DNA of 64,000 nt from Sphingomonadaceae bacterium (GTDB lineage: Bacteria; Pseudomonadota; Alphaproteobacteria; Sphingomonadales; Sphingomonadaceae): contig JAKFUU010000008.1 in NCBI GenBank assembly GCA_021732525.1, positions 1 to 64,000 on the forward strand, in the 5' to 3' direction. The notes beneath the pieces are model-generated. The model ran no database searches. It saw nothing but the letters and a program-made list of their open reading frames with translations, and was not told where the DNA came from. Position numbers and translations under genes: made by a program. Shown here piece by piece: positions 41,565 through 50,686 of the stretch; the first letter of the stretch is position 1, and every line of letters begins with the position of its first letter.

Positions 41565-42704
41565 CTATCCCATTCGCTCCCCCGCAATCCATGTGGCTTG
41601 CGGCATCAACGCATCGTTCAGATGGACAATATCGGCGCGTTGTCCTGGTTTCAGGCTGCCCAATTCGCCATCCAGCCCGATAAATTTTGCGGGCGTTGCG
41701 CTCGCCATATGGCTGGCCGCCGCGAGTTCGATATCGATCATTTGGACGGCATTGCGCAATGCAGCCGCCATGTCGAGATTGGACCCGGCGAGCGTGCCAT
41801 CCGGTCCGCGCAGCGCCCCCGATTCGCGGCGGATACGGACATTGCCCAGCATAAAGCCATCGCTGCTGCTGCCAACGCAGGGCATCGCGTCGGTAACCAG
41901 CATCAATTCGCCCGCGCCCTTGGCCCGGTAAGCCGCGCGCAGCGATGCGGGGTGGACATGATGGCCATCCACGATCAATCCGCAGGTCAGCCCAAGGTCA
42001 AACGCCGCGCCGACCAGTCCCGGTTCGCGGCTGCCCAATTGAGTCATCGCATTATACAGATGGGTGACGCCCGACAAACCTTCGGCCCGCGCCCGTTCCA
42101 TATCGGCATAGCTGGCCATGCTATGCCCCGCCGCGACGATCACGCCGCGCGCCACCAGCGCCGCGATGACGCCCGGTGCCGCGCATTCGGGGGCCAACGT
42201 CACCAACGTCTTGCCGCCGCGCAAGGACGATAGCAGGTCGAGCGCGCTGGCATCCAGCGGGCGAAATTTGCTGACATCGTGAATACCATGCTTGGCCGGG
42301 TTGAGAAACGGTCCTTCGATATGAATACCGGCCACGCCCGGCACGCCCGCTGCAATCGCTTCCTCCACTGCCGCGATGGCGCGCGCGATCACATCAAGGT
42401 CATCGCTAATGAGCGTTGGTAACAGCGCCGTCGTGCCAAAGGCACGGTGCGCCGCCGCGATTGCCGTGACTCCAGCAATATCGGGATGGTCGTTGAACAA
42501 AATGCCGCCGCCGCCATTCACCTGCGTATCGACAAAACCGGGCAGCAATATTCCGCCACCAACCCGCTCCACCGCCATGCCGGCGGGAATTTCACCGCTT
42601 GGAACAATCGCCGAAACACGCCCATTTTCGGCGATTGCCGCATGATCGTCGCGCCATCGTCCTGCGGCCAATATCCGGGCACCCGTGATTGCCTTGGCGC
42701 TCAT
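41565..42704 (-). CDS. nagA: N-acetylglucosamine-6-phosphate deacetylase
   Basis: ILLPGFVDTQVNGGGG, HIEGPFLNPAKHGIHD, GHSMASY, VTHLYNAMTQLGSREPGLVG. Confidence 0.94.
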   Translation of the reverse strand: MSAKAITGARILAAGRWRDDHAAIAENGRVSAIVPSGEIPAGMAVERVGGGILLPGFVDTQVNGGGGILFNDHPDIAGVTAIAAAHRAFGTTALLPTLISDDLDVIARAIAAVEEAIAAGVPGVAGIHIEGPFLNPAKHGIHDVSKFRPLDASALDLLSSLRGGKTLVTLAPECAAPGVIAALVARGVIVAAGHSMASYADMERARAEGLSGVTHLYNAMTQLGSREPGLVGAAFDLGLTCGLIVDGHHVHPASLRAAYRAKGAGELMLVTDAMPCVGSSSDGFMLGNVRIRRESGALRGPDGTLAGSNLDMAAALRNAVQMIDIELAAASHMASATPAKFIGLDGELGSLKPGQRADIVHLNDALMPQATWIAGERMG

Positions 42705-43744
42705 TGCGTTTCGGTCACCTTGCGCAGCAGCGGCGGGTTGTCGGGGTCCAGCCCGCGGCGCAGCGCCAGCGCATTGGCCATCCGGTAAAAGCTTTGGATC
42801 ATCACAATCGCTCCCGTCGCCGGATGCAACCCCGCCGCCATTGGCAAATCCGTTCGAAATTTGCCCGCTGGCCCACCGGGCTTCGCACCGACAATCGCAA
42901 TGGGCGCGCCGCGCGCCGCAAAATCGGATAGCAGGCCGTCCAATCCTGCCGCGGCTTGATCGAGCGGCGAAAAGACCAGCAACGGAAAATCGGGTCCGGC
43001 CAGCGCCATTGGCCCGTGCGCGACCTCGGCTATACTGAACGCTTCCCCATGAATAGCGCAAGTTTCCTTGCATTTCAGCGCCGCTTCCTGGGCAATGCCA
43101 AAGGTCAGCCCGCGCCCCAGGACGTAAAGATGCCGGGTATTTTGCAGCATGTCGCTGCCCGCGGACCAATCGGCATCCCACGCATTGGCCAAATCTTTGG
43201 GCAGCCGTGCCAAGGCGCGGGTCAATTCGCGATCCGCTTTCCACAGGCTGGCAAGATGGACAAAAGCGGCAAGCGCGGCGATATAACTTTTGGTCGCGGC
43301 CACGCTAATCTCCGGCCCGGCATGCAAGGGCACGACAATTTCCGCGATAGCCGCCAGCGGCGAGCGCAGATCGTTGGTGAGCGCGATAACCAACGCGCCC
43401 GCTTGGCGCGCCGCCTGCGCCGAGGCCAGCAGGTCGGGGCTTTTGCCCGACTGCGACACGGCGATGAAGGGTTGACCCGCCATATGCGGCAAGGCGCGGC
43501 CGTAAATCGAGCTGATCGACGGCGCATGCGAAAGCGTGGGAATGCCCACATGCGTTTCAAACAGATATTTGGCAAAGCTGGCGGCATGGTCCGAACTGCC
43601 CCGCGCGCAGGTGAAGATAACCTTGGGATCAAGAATCCGAAGCCGTTTCACCAGCATACGAAGCGCGGCGTCATTGGCCGCTATTTGCCGGGCGACCACG
43701 CCGCCCGCCTCGCTGGCTTCGGCAAACATTTTGGTTGTTGGCAC
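42701..43744 (-). CDS. Double SIS-domain glucosamine-6-phosphate deaminase-like (NagB-II type)
   Basis: FTCARGSSDHAASFAKYLFE, SQSGKSPD, LGRGLTFGIAQEAALKCKETCAIHGEAF; overlap with nagA. Confidence 0.88.
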   Translation of the reverse strand: MPTTKMFAEASEAGGVVARQIAANDAALRMLVKRLRILDPKVIFTCARGSSDHAASFAKYLFETHVGIPTLSHAPSISSIYGRALPHMAGQPFIAVSQSGKSPDLLASAQAARQAGALVIALTNDLRSPLAAIAEIVVPLHAGPEISVAATKSYIAALAAFVHLASLWKADRELTRALARLPKDLANAWDADWSAGSDMLQNTRHLYVLGRGLTFGIAQEAALKCKETCAIHGEAFSIAEVAHGPMALAGPDFPLLVFSPLDQAAAGLDGLLSDFAARGAPIAIVGAKPGGPAGKFRTDLPMAAGLHPATGAIVMIQSFYRMANALALRRGLDPDNPPLLRKVTETQ

Positions 43745-43757
43745 GGTTCAAATCACC

Positions 43758-44495
43758 CTAAAAGGGACCGCGAAGGTCGCTGACAAATTCGTAGCGGTCC
43801 CCGCGATAGGCCGATCGGGTCAATTCGACCGGGCGGCCATCGGCGCGCCGGGTTAACCGTTCGATCCGCAATATTTCCTCGCCTTGAGCGACCCCTAGCA
43901 ATTTGGCATCGACTGGCCCAGCAAGCGCAGCGCGGATTTTTTGCTGGCCGTTGATCGGCCGATTGCCGCGCGCGGCAAGCGCGGCATAAAGCGAGTCACT
44001 CAATTCACTCGCATCAGGAAGCATGTCCGCCGGAACCAAGGCATTTTCAATAGCGAGCGGCTTGCCCCCTGCCATCCGAACCCGGCTAAGCCGCAGCAGC
44101 GCGCTGCCCGGTGTCAGCTCCAACCGGCGCGCTTCTTCTTCATTGGCGCACCCCACCACCTTCTCCAGCCACACGGTGGCGGTGCTTTCACCGCGCGCGC
44201 GCGCATCCTCGCTAAAGCTGGTGAGATAGGAGCCCTGCGCCTGAATACGCGGTGCAACATAAGTGCCCGACCCTTGCTTGCGCGAAAGCATGCCCTCTTC
44301 GATCAACAGCGCGATGGCCTTGCGCACGGTCACCCGTGACGTGCCCATCAAGGCGCATAGATCGCGCTCGGACGGAAGCGCTTCGCCCGCCAGAATTTTA
44401 CCTTCGACAATTTGCAGCCGCAGCTTCTGCGCCAATTTGATATAAATCGGCGAATGGCGGTGCGCGGGTTGCAGGATTGCCGGGGACAGGCTCAT
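43758..44495 (-). CDS. nagR: GntR-family regulator with UTRA ligand domain
   Basis: IYIKLAQKLRLQIVEGKILAGEALPSERDLCALMGTSRVTVRKAIALLIEEGML. Confidence 0.9.
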   Translation of the reverse strand: MSLSPAILQPAHRHSPIYIKLAQKLRLQIVEGKILAGEALPSERDLCALMGTSRVTVRKAIALLIEEGMLSRKQGSGTYVAPRIQAQGSYLTSFSEDARARGESTATVWLEKVVGCANEEEARRLELTPGSALLRLSRVRMAGGKPLAIENALVPADMLPDASELSDSLYAALAARGNRPINGQQKIRAALAGPVDAKLLGVAQGEEILRIERLTRRADGRPVELTRSAYRGDRYEFVSDLRGPF

Positions 44496-45391
44496 GCTAC
44501 TGTACCGCGCATCGCCGCCAATGCCGCTCTTAACCGGCCATCATGCACCGCCAGCCGCTGCGCCGCGCCGGCCGGCGTATCGCCCATCGCCACCAGCACC
44601 GCCGCCTTGATATTCCGGCCGGTTTGTTCGAGCGCCCGCGCCGCTGTCTCCGGCGAACATGCGGCCAGCGCGGCGACCATAGCCTGCGCCCGCGCCAGCA
44701 ATTTATCGTTGGAAATTTGCATATCTACCATCAACCCGGCGTGAACATGGCCCAATTTCAGCATGATCGTGGTTGATAGCATATTCAATATCGCCTTTTG
44801 CGCGGTGCCCGCTTTCATCCGGGTTGACCCCGCAATAATCTCCGCGCCGGTTGCCGCCAGCAAGCTATGCTCGGCGCTAACGAGCATCGGCGCGCCTGGA
44901 TTGTTGGCAATGGCAATGGTAAGCGCGCCGGCACCGCGCGCCGCCTCGATCACCGCCAGCGTAAACGGCGTTCGCCCGCTTGCGGCAACGCCGATCACGA
45001 CATCGCCGCCGCCAATGCCGGCATCATGCAACGCAGCCATTGCTGCTGGCGTGTCATCTTCGGCCCCTTCGATGCTGCGCGACAAAGCTTCGATGCCGCC
45101 CGCCAGCAGGTAAACGAGCCGCGCTTGCGGCCAGCCAAAAGTTGGGCCCAGCTCAACGCCATCCTGCACCGCAATTCGGCCCGATGTTCCCGCGCCCGCA
45201 TAAACCAGCCGGCCGTCCAGCGCCAGGCGGACGGCGGCGGCTTCGGCAGCCGCGGCAATATCGGCAACCGCATCCTGGATGGCCGCCAGCGCCGCAATCT
45301 GGCCGTCAAGCATGGCGTTGATCGCGGCCTGCGCCGGCCAACAATCAATGTCGACAAAGCGCGGGTCTTGCGATTCGGTTGGCGGCATCAC
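44492..45391 (-). CDS. murQ: N-acetylmuramic acid 6-phosphate etherase
   Basis: YAGAGTSGRIAVQDGVELGPTFGW, GVAASGRTPFTLAVIEAA, GSTRMKAGTAQKAILNMLST. Confidence 0.95.
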   Translation of the reverse strand: MMPPTESQDPRFVDIDCWPAQAAINAMLDGQIAALAAIQDAVADIAAAAEAAAVRLALDGRLVYAGAGTSGRIAVQDGVELGPTFGWPQARLVYLLAGGIEALSRSIEGAEDDTPAAMAALHDAGIGGGDVVIGVAASGRTPFTLAVIEAARGAGALTIAIANNPGAPMLVSAEHSLLAATGAEIIAGSTRMKAGTAQKAILNMLSTTIMLKLGHVHAGLMVDMQISNDKLLARAQAMVAALAACSPETAARALEQTGRNIKAAVLVAMGDTPAGAAQRLAVHDGRLRAALAAMRGTVA

Positions 45392-45418
45392 AAAGCTTTC
45401 TCCCGCCCGGTGCGCGAT

Positions 45419-48196
45419 TCAAAAACGATAGGCCGCGCTAAGTCCAAACCGCCGGCCGATCACGTCATAAGTATTGGGGAAGGTGTTGAAATTTTCCTGA
45501 TTGGAACCGGCGGTTGGCGGATCTTTATCAAACAAATTCTCTACCCCTGCGGTCAATGTAAAGGATTCGGTAATGTCGTAGCTGGCGGCAAGGTCGATAT
45601 AATCCTGACTCGGCAGCCTGCTGGTCAGCAGCGTCGGTGCACCATTGCTGTTGACCGCACCGATATGTTGCCAGCTCACCTGAATATTAAACGGGCCTTT
45701 GTTCCACCCCAGCGATGCCAGATGCCGGTAATCGGCTTGAACATTGGAATCGATGGCACACGCCGTCCCAAATGTCCCGGCGCATTGGAGCACGGCGGTA
45801 AATTGGCTATTCTGCCGCGTCTGTCCGAAAACAAAGCTGCCAGCATAGCGGAAAGTCAGCGCGCTGCCCGAACCTTCGCCGCCCAATTCCAATCGGTAGC
45901 GGCCCGAAACATCCAGTCCGTTAACGGTGAAGCTGGACACATTGCGGTCGGTCACATCAGCCAGCGAAATTTGCCCATTGGAGCCGCGCGGGACCAGCGC
46001 GCATAGGGGGTTGTCCGCCACCGGATTGGTAACATAGCAATCGCGTGCCGCCGCTTCGGGGAAGATTACGAACAACCCGCCATCAATGGAGATATCGAAA
46101 TAATCAACCGACAGCGAAAATCCCGACAGGAAGCTTGGTGTTAACACGCCGCCAATGGTGAAGCTTTCTGCTTCCTCGGGAAGCAAGTTTGGGTTGCCGC
46201 CGAAAATGAACAAGGCGGAACCGACATTGGTGGCAAAGGGCGCGGCGGGCGCGCCAAACCGCTGACATTGCTCAACGCTGGCCCCGGTAACCGCAGGGTT
46301 GCTGCAGGGATCGACCAGAACGCCGCTCGCCACGCGCGGGGCCAAGGCGATACTGGCGATCGGGCCAAATAGCTCACCGACATTGGGCGAGCGAATGGCG
46401 GTCTGGAAACTGCCCCGAATGCGCAAATCATCGCTGATGACCCAATTGCCACCCAGCTTGTAGGTTTGTGATACCCCCGATGTGGAGAAATCGGAATAGC
46501 GATAGCCGCCCTCAAAATTAAGCTGCTGAATGAAGGGAATGTCGGACAAGATCGGGACGCGACCTTCGACAAACAGTTCGGCGACATCAAAACCGCCCAA
46601 TATCGACGGCCTTGTGCCCTGTTCAAAGGTCTGGCCGGTGGCCACCAGCCCGTCATTATCTTCGCGCGCCTGTTCGTCGCGATATTCAAACCCGGCGACC
46701 AGTTCGACGGGGCCGGCGGGCAATTCAAAAATACTGCTGCTATCTCCCGTCAGCGTCAATCCCGCAACGGTCTGTTCACGCAGCCGGTCACGGTTGACCG
46801 GAACGGCGATGAAACCGGCGGCGGCGGCGCTAATGCTGCCGGGGCCGAACAGGTTTGCGGGCTGGCATCCATTGCTTGGATCGACACAAACCGCCGTTCC
46901 AGACGCATTGGTGGTTGCATTGCTCGCTTGCAACAACCGGGCAACAAGGCCGTCACCGCTGATCCGGTTGGTTTCGTCGGACCGCCCATATTGAACATAA
47001 GCATCATAGCTGAGCGCGGAAGAAATATCGCCGCGCAGGCCAATTTGCCCTTGAATATTCGTCCGATTGGTATCGCGCACGGTGGGGCCAAATTCGGCGA
47101 AAGACCGCGCAACGCTGACGGTGGCTTCGCCGGTAGGGCCAAAGGTCAGAGCCGAGCGGATGGCCGGTGTTAAGAAGGGATTATCGCTGCGGATGGTGGC
47201 ATTAAAGGTGCGCTCAACTGGATCAAGCCGGCTGCTAACCTCGGTGTTGGAAAAATTCGCCCGGCCATATATCGTGGCGGCGTCGCTCAATTCATAATGA
47301 AACAGCACACCGCCGTCGATCCGGCGCGCTGGTTGAATTAATGTATTCAGCCCCGAAAATTCGCTTAATTGCGGCGTGGTGGTAAATTGTCCGCTGTCGG
47401 TGAAGGAAAATACCGACGCGCCTTGCGTGAAAGTGCCGCCCGCGGGGCGGACCCGCAATATCCCAGCATCGTTGCGTTCGGGCGAGGAGAAGCTGCGGTC
47501 GCCGGCCAAAATCTCCGACCGGTCGGTGTAGCCCAGATAGGCCGTAATGTTACCGCGGTCGCCAATTGAGCCGCCCACAATCGCGCTGACATTATATTGC
47601 CGCCCATCGCCTTCATCGGAAATTTCGCCGCCGGCGCGCAGCTCCACGCCCTCAAAATCATCACGCAGCCGGAAATTCACCACACCAACCACCGCGTCGG
47701 CGCCATAGACGGTCGATGCACCGCCGGTCAGCACTTCAATTTGTTCCACTAACCCAACAGGAATTGAGCTGACATCCACCGAATTGCGAAAGCCAAAGGG
47801 AGCGCCGCGTTTGCCATCGATCAACACCAATGTCCGGTTCTGCCCAAGACCGCGCAGATCAATCACCGATGCACCAAAAGCATCGTTTCCGCCGCTGCCC
47901 GCACCGATACCACCCGCAACTTGCGGCAAAGATGCGACAATTTCATCGATGAAGGTCACACGTTCCAACGCGATCTGTTCCGCATCGACCGTGACAACCG
48001 GGCTGATCGAATCGCGGTCGGTTCCGCTCAGGCGGCTGCCGATGACGACTATGGTGTTTGCCGCTTCTGCGCTTTGCGCTGCCTCATCGGCGGCATTCGG
48101 CGTCTCCTGCGCGATTGCGGGCACCGATAGCAACATCGCGGCGACCGCCACAAATGCCGAACCCTCCATGAGTTTTCTCGCTGTCTTTTCAACCAT
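45419..48196 (-). CDS. TonB-dependent receptor, likely amino-sugar related by context
   Basis: Plug IVVIGSRLSGTDRDSISPVVTVDAEQI, LIDGKRGAPFG, LTGGASTVYGADAVVGVVNF; C-terminal FGLSAAYRF. Confidence 0.93.
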   Translation of the reverse strand: MVEKTARKLMEGSAFVAVAAMLLSVPAIAQETPNAADEAAQSAEAANTIVVIGSRLSGTDRDSISPVVTVDAEQIALERVTFIDEIVASLPQVAGGIGAGSGGNDAFGASVIDLRGLGQNRTLVLIDGKRGAPFGFRNSVDVSSIPVGLVEQIEVLTGGASTVYGADAVVGVVNFRLRDDFEGVELRAGGEISDEGDGRQYNVSAIVGGSIGDRGNITAYLGYTDRSEILAGDRSFSSPERNDAGILRVRPAGGTFTQGASVFSFTDSGQFTTTPQLSEFSGLNTLIQPARRIDGGVLFHYELSDAATIYGRANFSNTEVSSRLDPVERTFNATIRSDNPFLTPAIRSALTFGPTGEATVSVARSFAEFGPTVRDTNRTNIQGQIGLRGDISSALSYDAYVQYGRSDETNRISGDGLVARLLQASNATTNASGTAVCVDPSNGCQPANLFGPGSISAAAAGFIAVPVNRDRLREQTVAGLTLTGDSSSIFELPAGPVELVAGFEYRDEQAREDNDGLVATGQTFEQGTRPSILGGFDVAELFVEGRVPILSDIPFIQQLNFEGGYRYSDFSTSGVSQTYKLGGNWVISDDLRIRGSFQTAIRSPNVGELFGPIASIALAPRVASGVLVDPCSNPAVTGASVEQCQRFGAPAAPFATNVGSALFIFGGNPNLLPEEAESFTIGGVLTPSFLSGFSLSVDYFDISIDGGLFVIFPEAAARDCYVTNPVADNPLCALVPRGSNGQISLADVTDRNVSSFTVNGLDVSGRYRLELGGEGSGSALTFRYAGSFVFGQTRQNSQFTAVLQCAGTFGTACAIDSNVQADYRHLASLGWNKGPFNIQVSWQHIGAVNSNGAPTLLTSRLPSQDYIDLAASYDITESFTLTAGVENLFDKDPPTAGSNQENFNTFPNTYDVIGRRFGLSAAYRF

Positions 48197-48275
48197 TCCT
48201 CGTCTCCTTACCCGTCTGATTATCTTTGCGGTCTAACGCCCTACCTATTGGGTAAGCGCGGCGCTATCAAATTGC

Positions 48276-48293
48276 AATACCATTTTAATACCA
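48276..48293. promoter_or_regulatory. Candidate NagR/NagQ-type operator: AATACCA-N4-AATACCA direct repeat
   Basis: aataccattttaatacca upstream of the TBDR-murQ-nagR-nagB-nagA unit. Confidence 0.7.
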
Positions 48294-48382
48294 ATCACGG
48301 GCGCAGAGGCGGCAAGTAAGTTGGAGCGATGCGGCGGTAGCTTTGCAGAAAGCAAGACCGATTTTCCGTGATGCGCAGTGTT

Positions 48383-48467
48383 TAGAGCGTTTTGCGATAG
48401 ATCTGTATCAATCCTCCCCGGAAGCGGGGAGGATTTGAGCGATCCACAGTTAACGCAAAATACTCCA
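48383..48467. repeat. Repeat family B, copy B2 (85 bp, short form)
   Basis: tagagcgttttgcgatagatctgtatcaatcctccccggaagcggggaggatttgagcgatccacagttaacgcaaaatactcca; inverse of B1 ends. Confidence 0.85.
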
Positions 48468-48493
48468 ACGATGGCGATACGGCGCGGCGGCGC

Positions 48494-48598
48494 TAGAGCG
48501 CGCTGCGTGAAATAGGAATCACACTGCCCGCTTTATCTGTTTGTTGTCGCATCGCTTTAAGCGAAAAACCGGTGCCCACTTTTTCGCGCGATGCTCTA
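48494..48598 (-). repeat. Repeat family A, copy A4 (105 bp, inverse orientation)
   Basis: tagagcgcgctgcgtgaaataggaatcacactgcccgctttatctgtttgttgtcgcatcgctttaagcgaaaaaccggtgcccactttttcgcgcgatgctcta. Confidence 0.9.
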
Positions 48599-49465
48599 TG
48601 GCCGGTATGCGCCGATCCATTCGGCGGTTTTGACAAGCCCGCCAAAAGGATAGAAATGCAGCCGGACCATCCCATGTTGCGGCCCAAGCCCTTGTGCAAA
48701 AGCATCGACCAATTTGTCCGGTCCGGCCGACCCGAGCAGGTTGCCGATCGAAACACCGTATTTTTTCATCACGGCGGCGGATGCACCCACGCCGCAGCGC
48801 GCGGCAAACCGCAGCAACAACCGGATGCTGGCTGGCCCCGGAATCCCGATATGCACGGGCGTATCCAAGCCGCGGGCGCGTAGTGCATCCAGCCATGCGA
48901 GCACGGCGCCGGCATCAAACCCAAATTGTGTAACAATCACCGCATCCATGCCGCGCCGTTTGATATTGCCGATCTTGGATTCCAGCACCGCCCAGCATTG
49001 TTCCGCCGACATAACCGGATGTCCTTCGGGATGGCCGCCAATGCCGATTGTCTTAATCCCCGCGCGTTCAAATGCGCCGGTATCTATCAACGCCGATGTA
49101 TCATCATATGGCCCCATCGCCGCCGCCGGATCGCCCGCGACGACAAAGCATCGGGTCACAGCCGCCTCGGCAACCACATCGTTCAGATAGCCCTCAAAAT
49201 CGCCCGCCGATACGATCCGCCGCGCCGAAAAATGCGGCATTGGATCAAAGCCCAAACGGCGCACGGCGGCGGCGGCGGCCACCCGCTTGGCGGGGGCTTC
49301 ATCAGGCAGGAAAGTCACCGATAGCGATGTGCCGGGCGCGATCAGCGGCGCGGCCTCTTCCAATGCCACGATATCCTTCGCCGTCATTTCCAGCGAATAG
49401 CCATCGGTGACGTTAGCGCTGGAAATTTCGGGCAACTGCGGCGCTTGGGCGCAAGCGGCCGTCAT
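48596..49465 (-). CDS. MetF-like methylenetetrahydrofolate reductase
   Basis: EISSANVTDGYSLEMTAKDIVALEEAAPLI, FVVAGDPAAAMGPYDD, GIGGHPEGHP, VTQFGFDAGAVLAW. Confidence 0.85.
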   Translation of the reverse strand: MTAACAQAPQLPEISSANVTDGYSLEMTAKDIVALEEAAPLIAPGTSLSVTFLPDEAPAKRVAAAAAVRRLGFDPMPHFSARRIVSAGDFEGYLNDVVAEAAVTRCFVVAGDPAAAMGPYDDTSALIDTGAFERAGIKTIGIGGHPEGHPVMSAEQCWAVLESKIGNIKRRGMDAVIVTQFGFDAGAVLAWLDALRARGLDTPVHIGIPGPASIRLLLRFAARCGVGASAAVMKKYGVSIGNLLGSAGPDKLVDAFAQGLGPQHGMVRLHFYPFGGLVKTAEWIGAYRP

Positions 49466-50568
49466 TATAAAAATGGAAGTTCGCGCAGGCGGCCGCTCAC
49501 CGCTCCGCTGGCGCGCTGCACGCTCACGCTTTGCCCTGCCTGCACCGATATATCGATCAAAGCATAGCCGATATTGGCCTTCATCCGCGGCGACCACATG
49601 CAATTGGTCATTTTGCCCACACAGACGCCGCCGTAGAAAATATCCTCCAGCTGAAAACCCATGGGCGCGGGCGTATCGCCGTCCAAGATCAATCCGAGCT
49701 GGTGCCGTTTGATGCCACCTGCTTTAATCTTTCGCAGCGCCTGTATCCCGATCACATCATCGGGCACGTCCAAATCGACATATTGGCCCAGCCGAACCTC
49801 AAACGGATTGGTGGCATCGTCGGTATCACCGCCCACCGAAACCAGCCCGCTTTCCACCCGCTCCGCCGTGGCGGGCGCGCCGGGGCCGATATCCCATGGC
49901 TGACCCGCCTCTTTGAATATATTCCAAAGCTGCGTGCCCTTGCTGCCATCTTTCAGGTAAATTTCAAAGCCGCCCTGTTTGGACCAGCCCGATCTTTGCA
50001 GCGCCACCGGAATGCCCGCTATTTCGGTTTCCTGGAACCAGAAATATTTCAGGCTGCGCACCCAATCGCCCATCACATGCGCCACCACATCTTCGGCCTT
50101 GGGGCCTTGCAGGGCCATGGGCGAGACATCGGGTTCGCAAATTTCCACATTCAACCCGCGCTCCATGGCAATCGCGCCCGCCCATAGCCACATGTCGCTA
50201 TCGGCGATGGAAAACCAGAAAAGATCATCGGCATGCTTCAACAGGATCGGATCGTTGATAATCGTGCCGCGCCGGTTGCATAGGGGCACATATTTGCCCT
50301 GACCCACTTTGCATTTGGACAGATCGCGTACGCTCAGGATTTGCACCAACCGTGCGGCATCGGGACCCTTAATCTGCACCTGACGTTCCACACCGACATC
50401 CCATTGCGATACGCCGTTGATCAACCGCCAATATTCCGCCTCTGGATCGCCATAGGAGGTGGGCATAATCATCCGGTTATAAACATTACCCGCAACCATA
50501 CCTTCGGCCACCGTAGCCTCAAAAAAAGGTGATGGGCGAACGCGCGCGGTGGGGGAAAATGAAAACAT
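49465..50568 (-). CDS. GcvT-fold THF-dependent demethylase, DmdA-like
   Basis: PFFEATVAEGMVAGNVYNRMIMPTSYGDPEAEYWRLINGVSQWDVGVERQVQIKGPDA; NDPILLK; FWFSIADSDMWLW; QGPKAEDV; RSGWSKQGGFEIYL. Confidence 0.85.
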   Translation of the reverse strand: MFSFSPTARVRPSPFFEATVAEGMVAGNVYNRMIMPTSYGDPEAEYWRLINGVSQWDVGVERQVQIKGPDAARLVQILSVRDLSKCKVGQGKYVPLCNRRGTIINDPILLKHADDLFWFSIADSDMWLWAGAIAMERGLNVEICEPDVSPMALQGPKAEDVVAHVMGDWVRSLKYFWFQETEIAGIPVALQRSGWSKQGGFEIYLKDGSKGTQLWNIFKEAGQPWDIGPGAPATAERVESGLVSVGGDTDDATNPFEVRLGQYVDLDVPDDVIGIQALRKIKAGGIKRHQLGLILDGDTPAPMGFQLEDIFYGGVCVGKMTNCMWSPRMKANIGYALIDISVQAGQSVSVQRASGAVSGRLRELPFL

Positions 50569-50686
50569 CGGCGGTTCCTATCTTGTAAGCAACGGGCGCC
50601 GATAATGCGCCAAAAGCCGCTTGCGTCAAATGATCAATATCGGGATAATGACGTGGTTTTTGTTATGCATATGTTGGGGATAAGAC

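Noticed and set aside
41565-43244. 559-aa extended version of nagA
   Set aside because: The N-terminal extension overlaps the SIS-domain gene out of frame; genuine start is MSAKAITGARILAAGRW at 42704.
44867-46006. 379-aa ORF antisense to murQ/TBDR
   Set aside because: Opposite strand of two confident genes; no recognisable domain.
48493-48756. 87-aa ORF on minus strand over metF-like 3' end
   Set aside because: Runs through repeat A4 and out of frame within the MetF-like gene.
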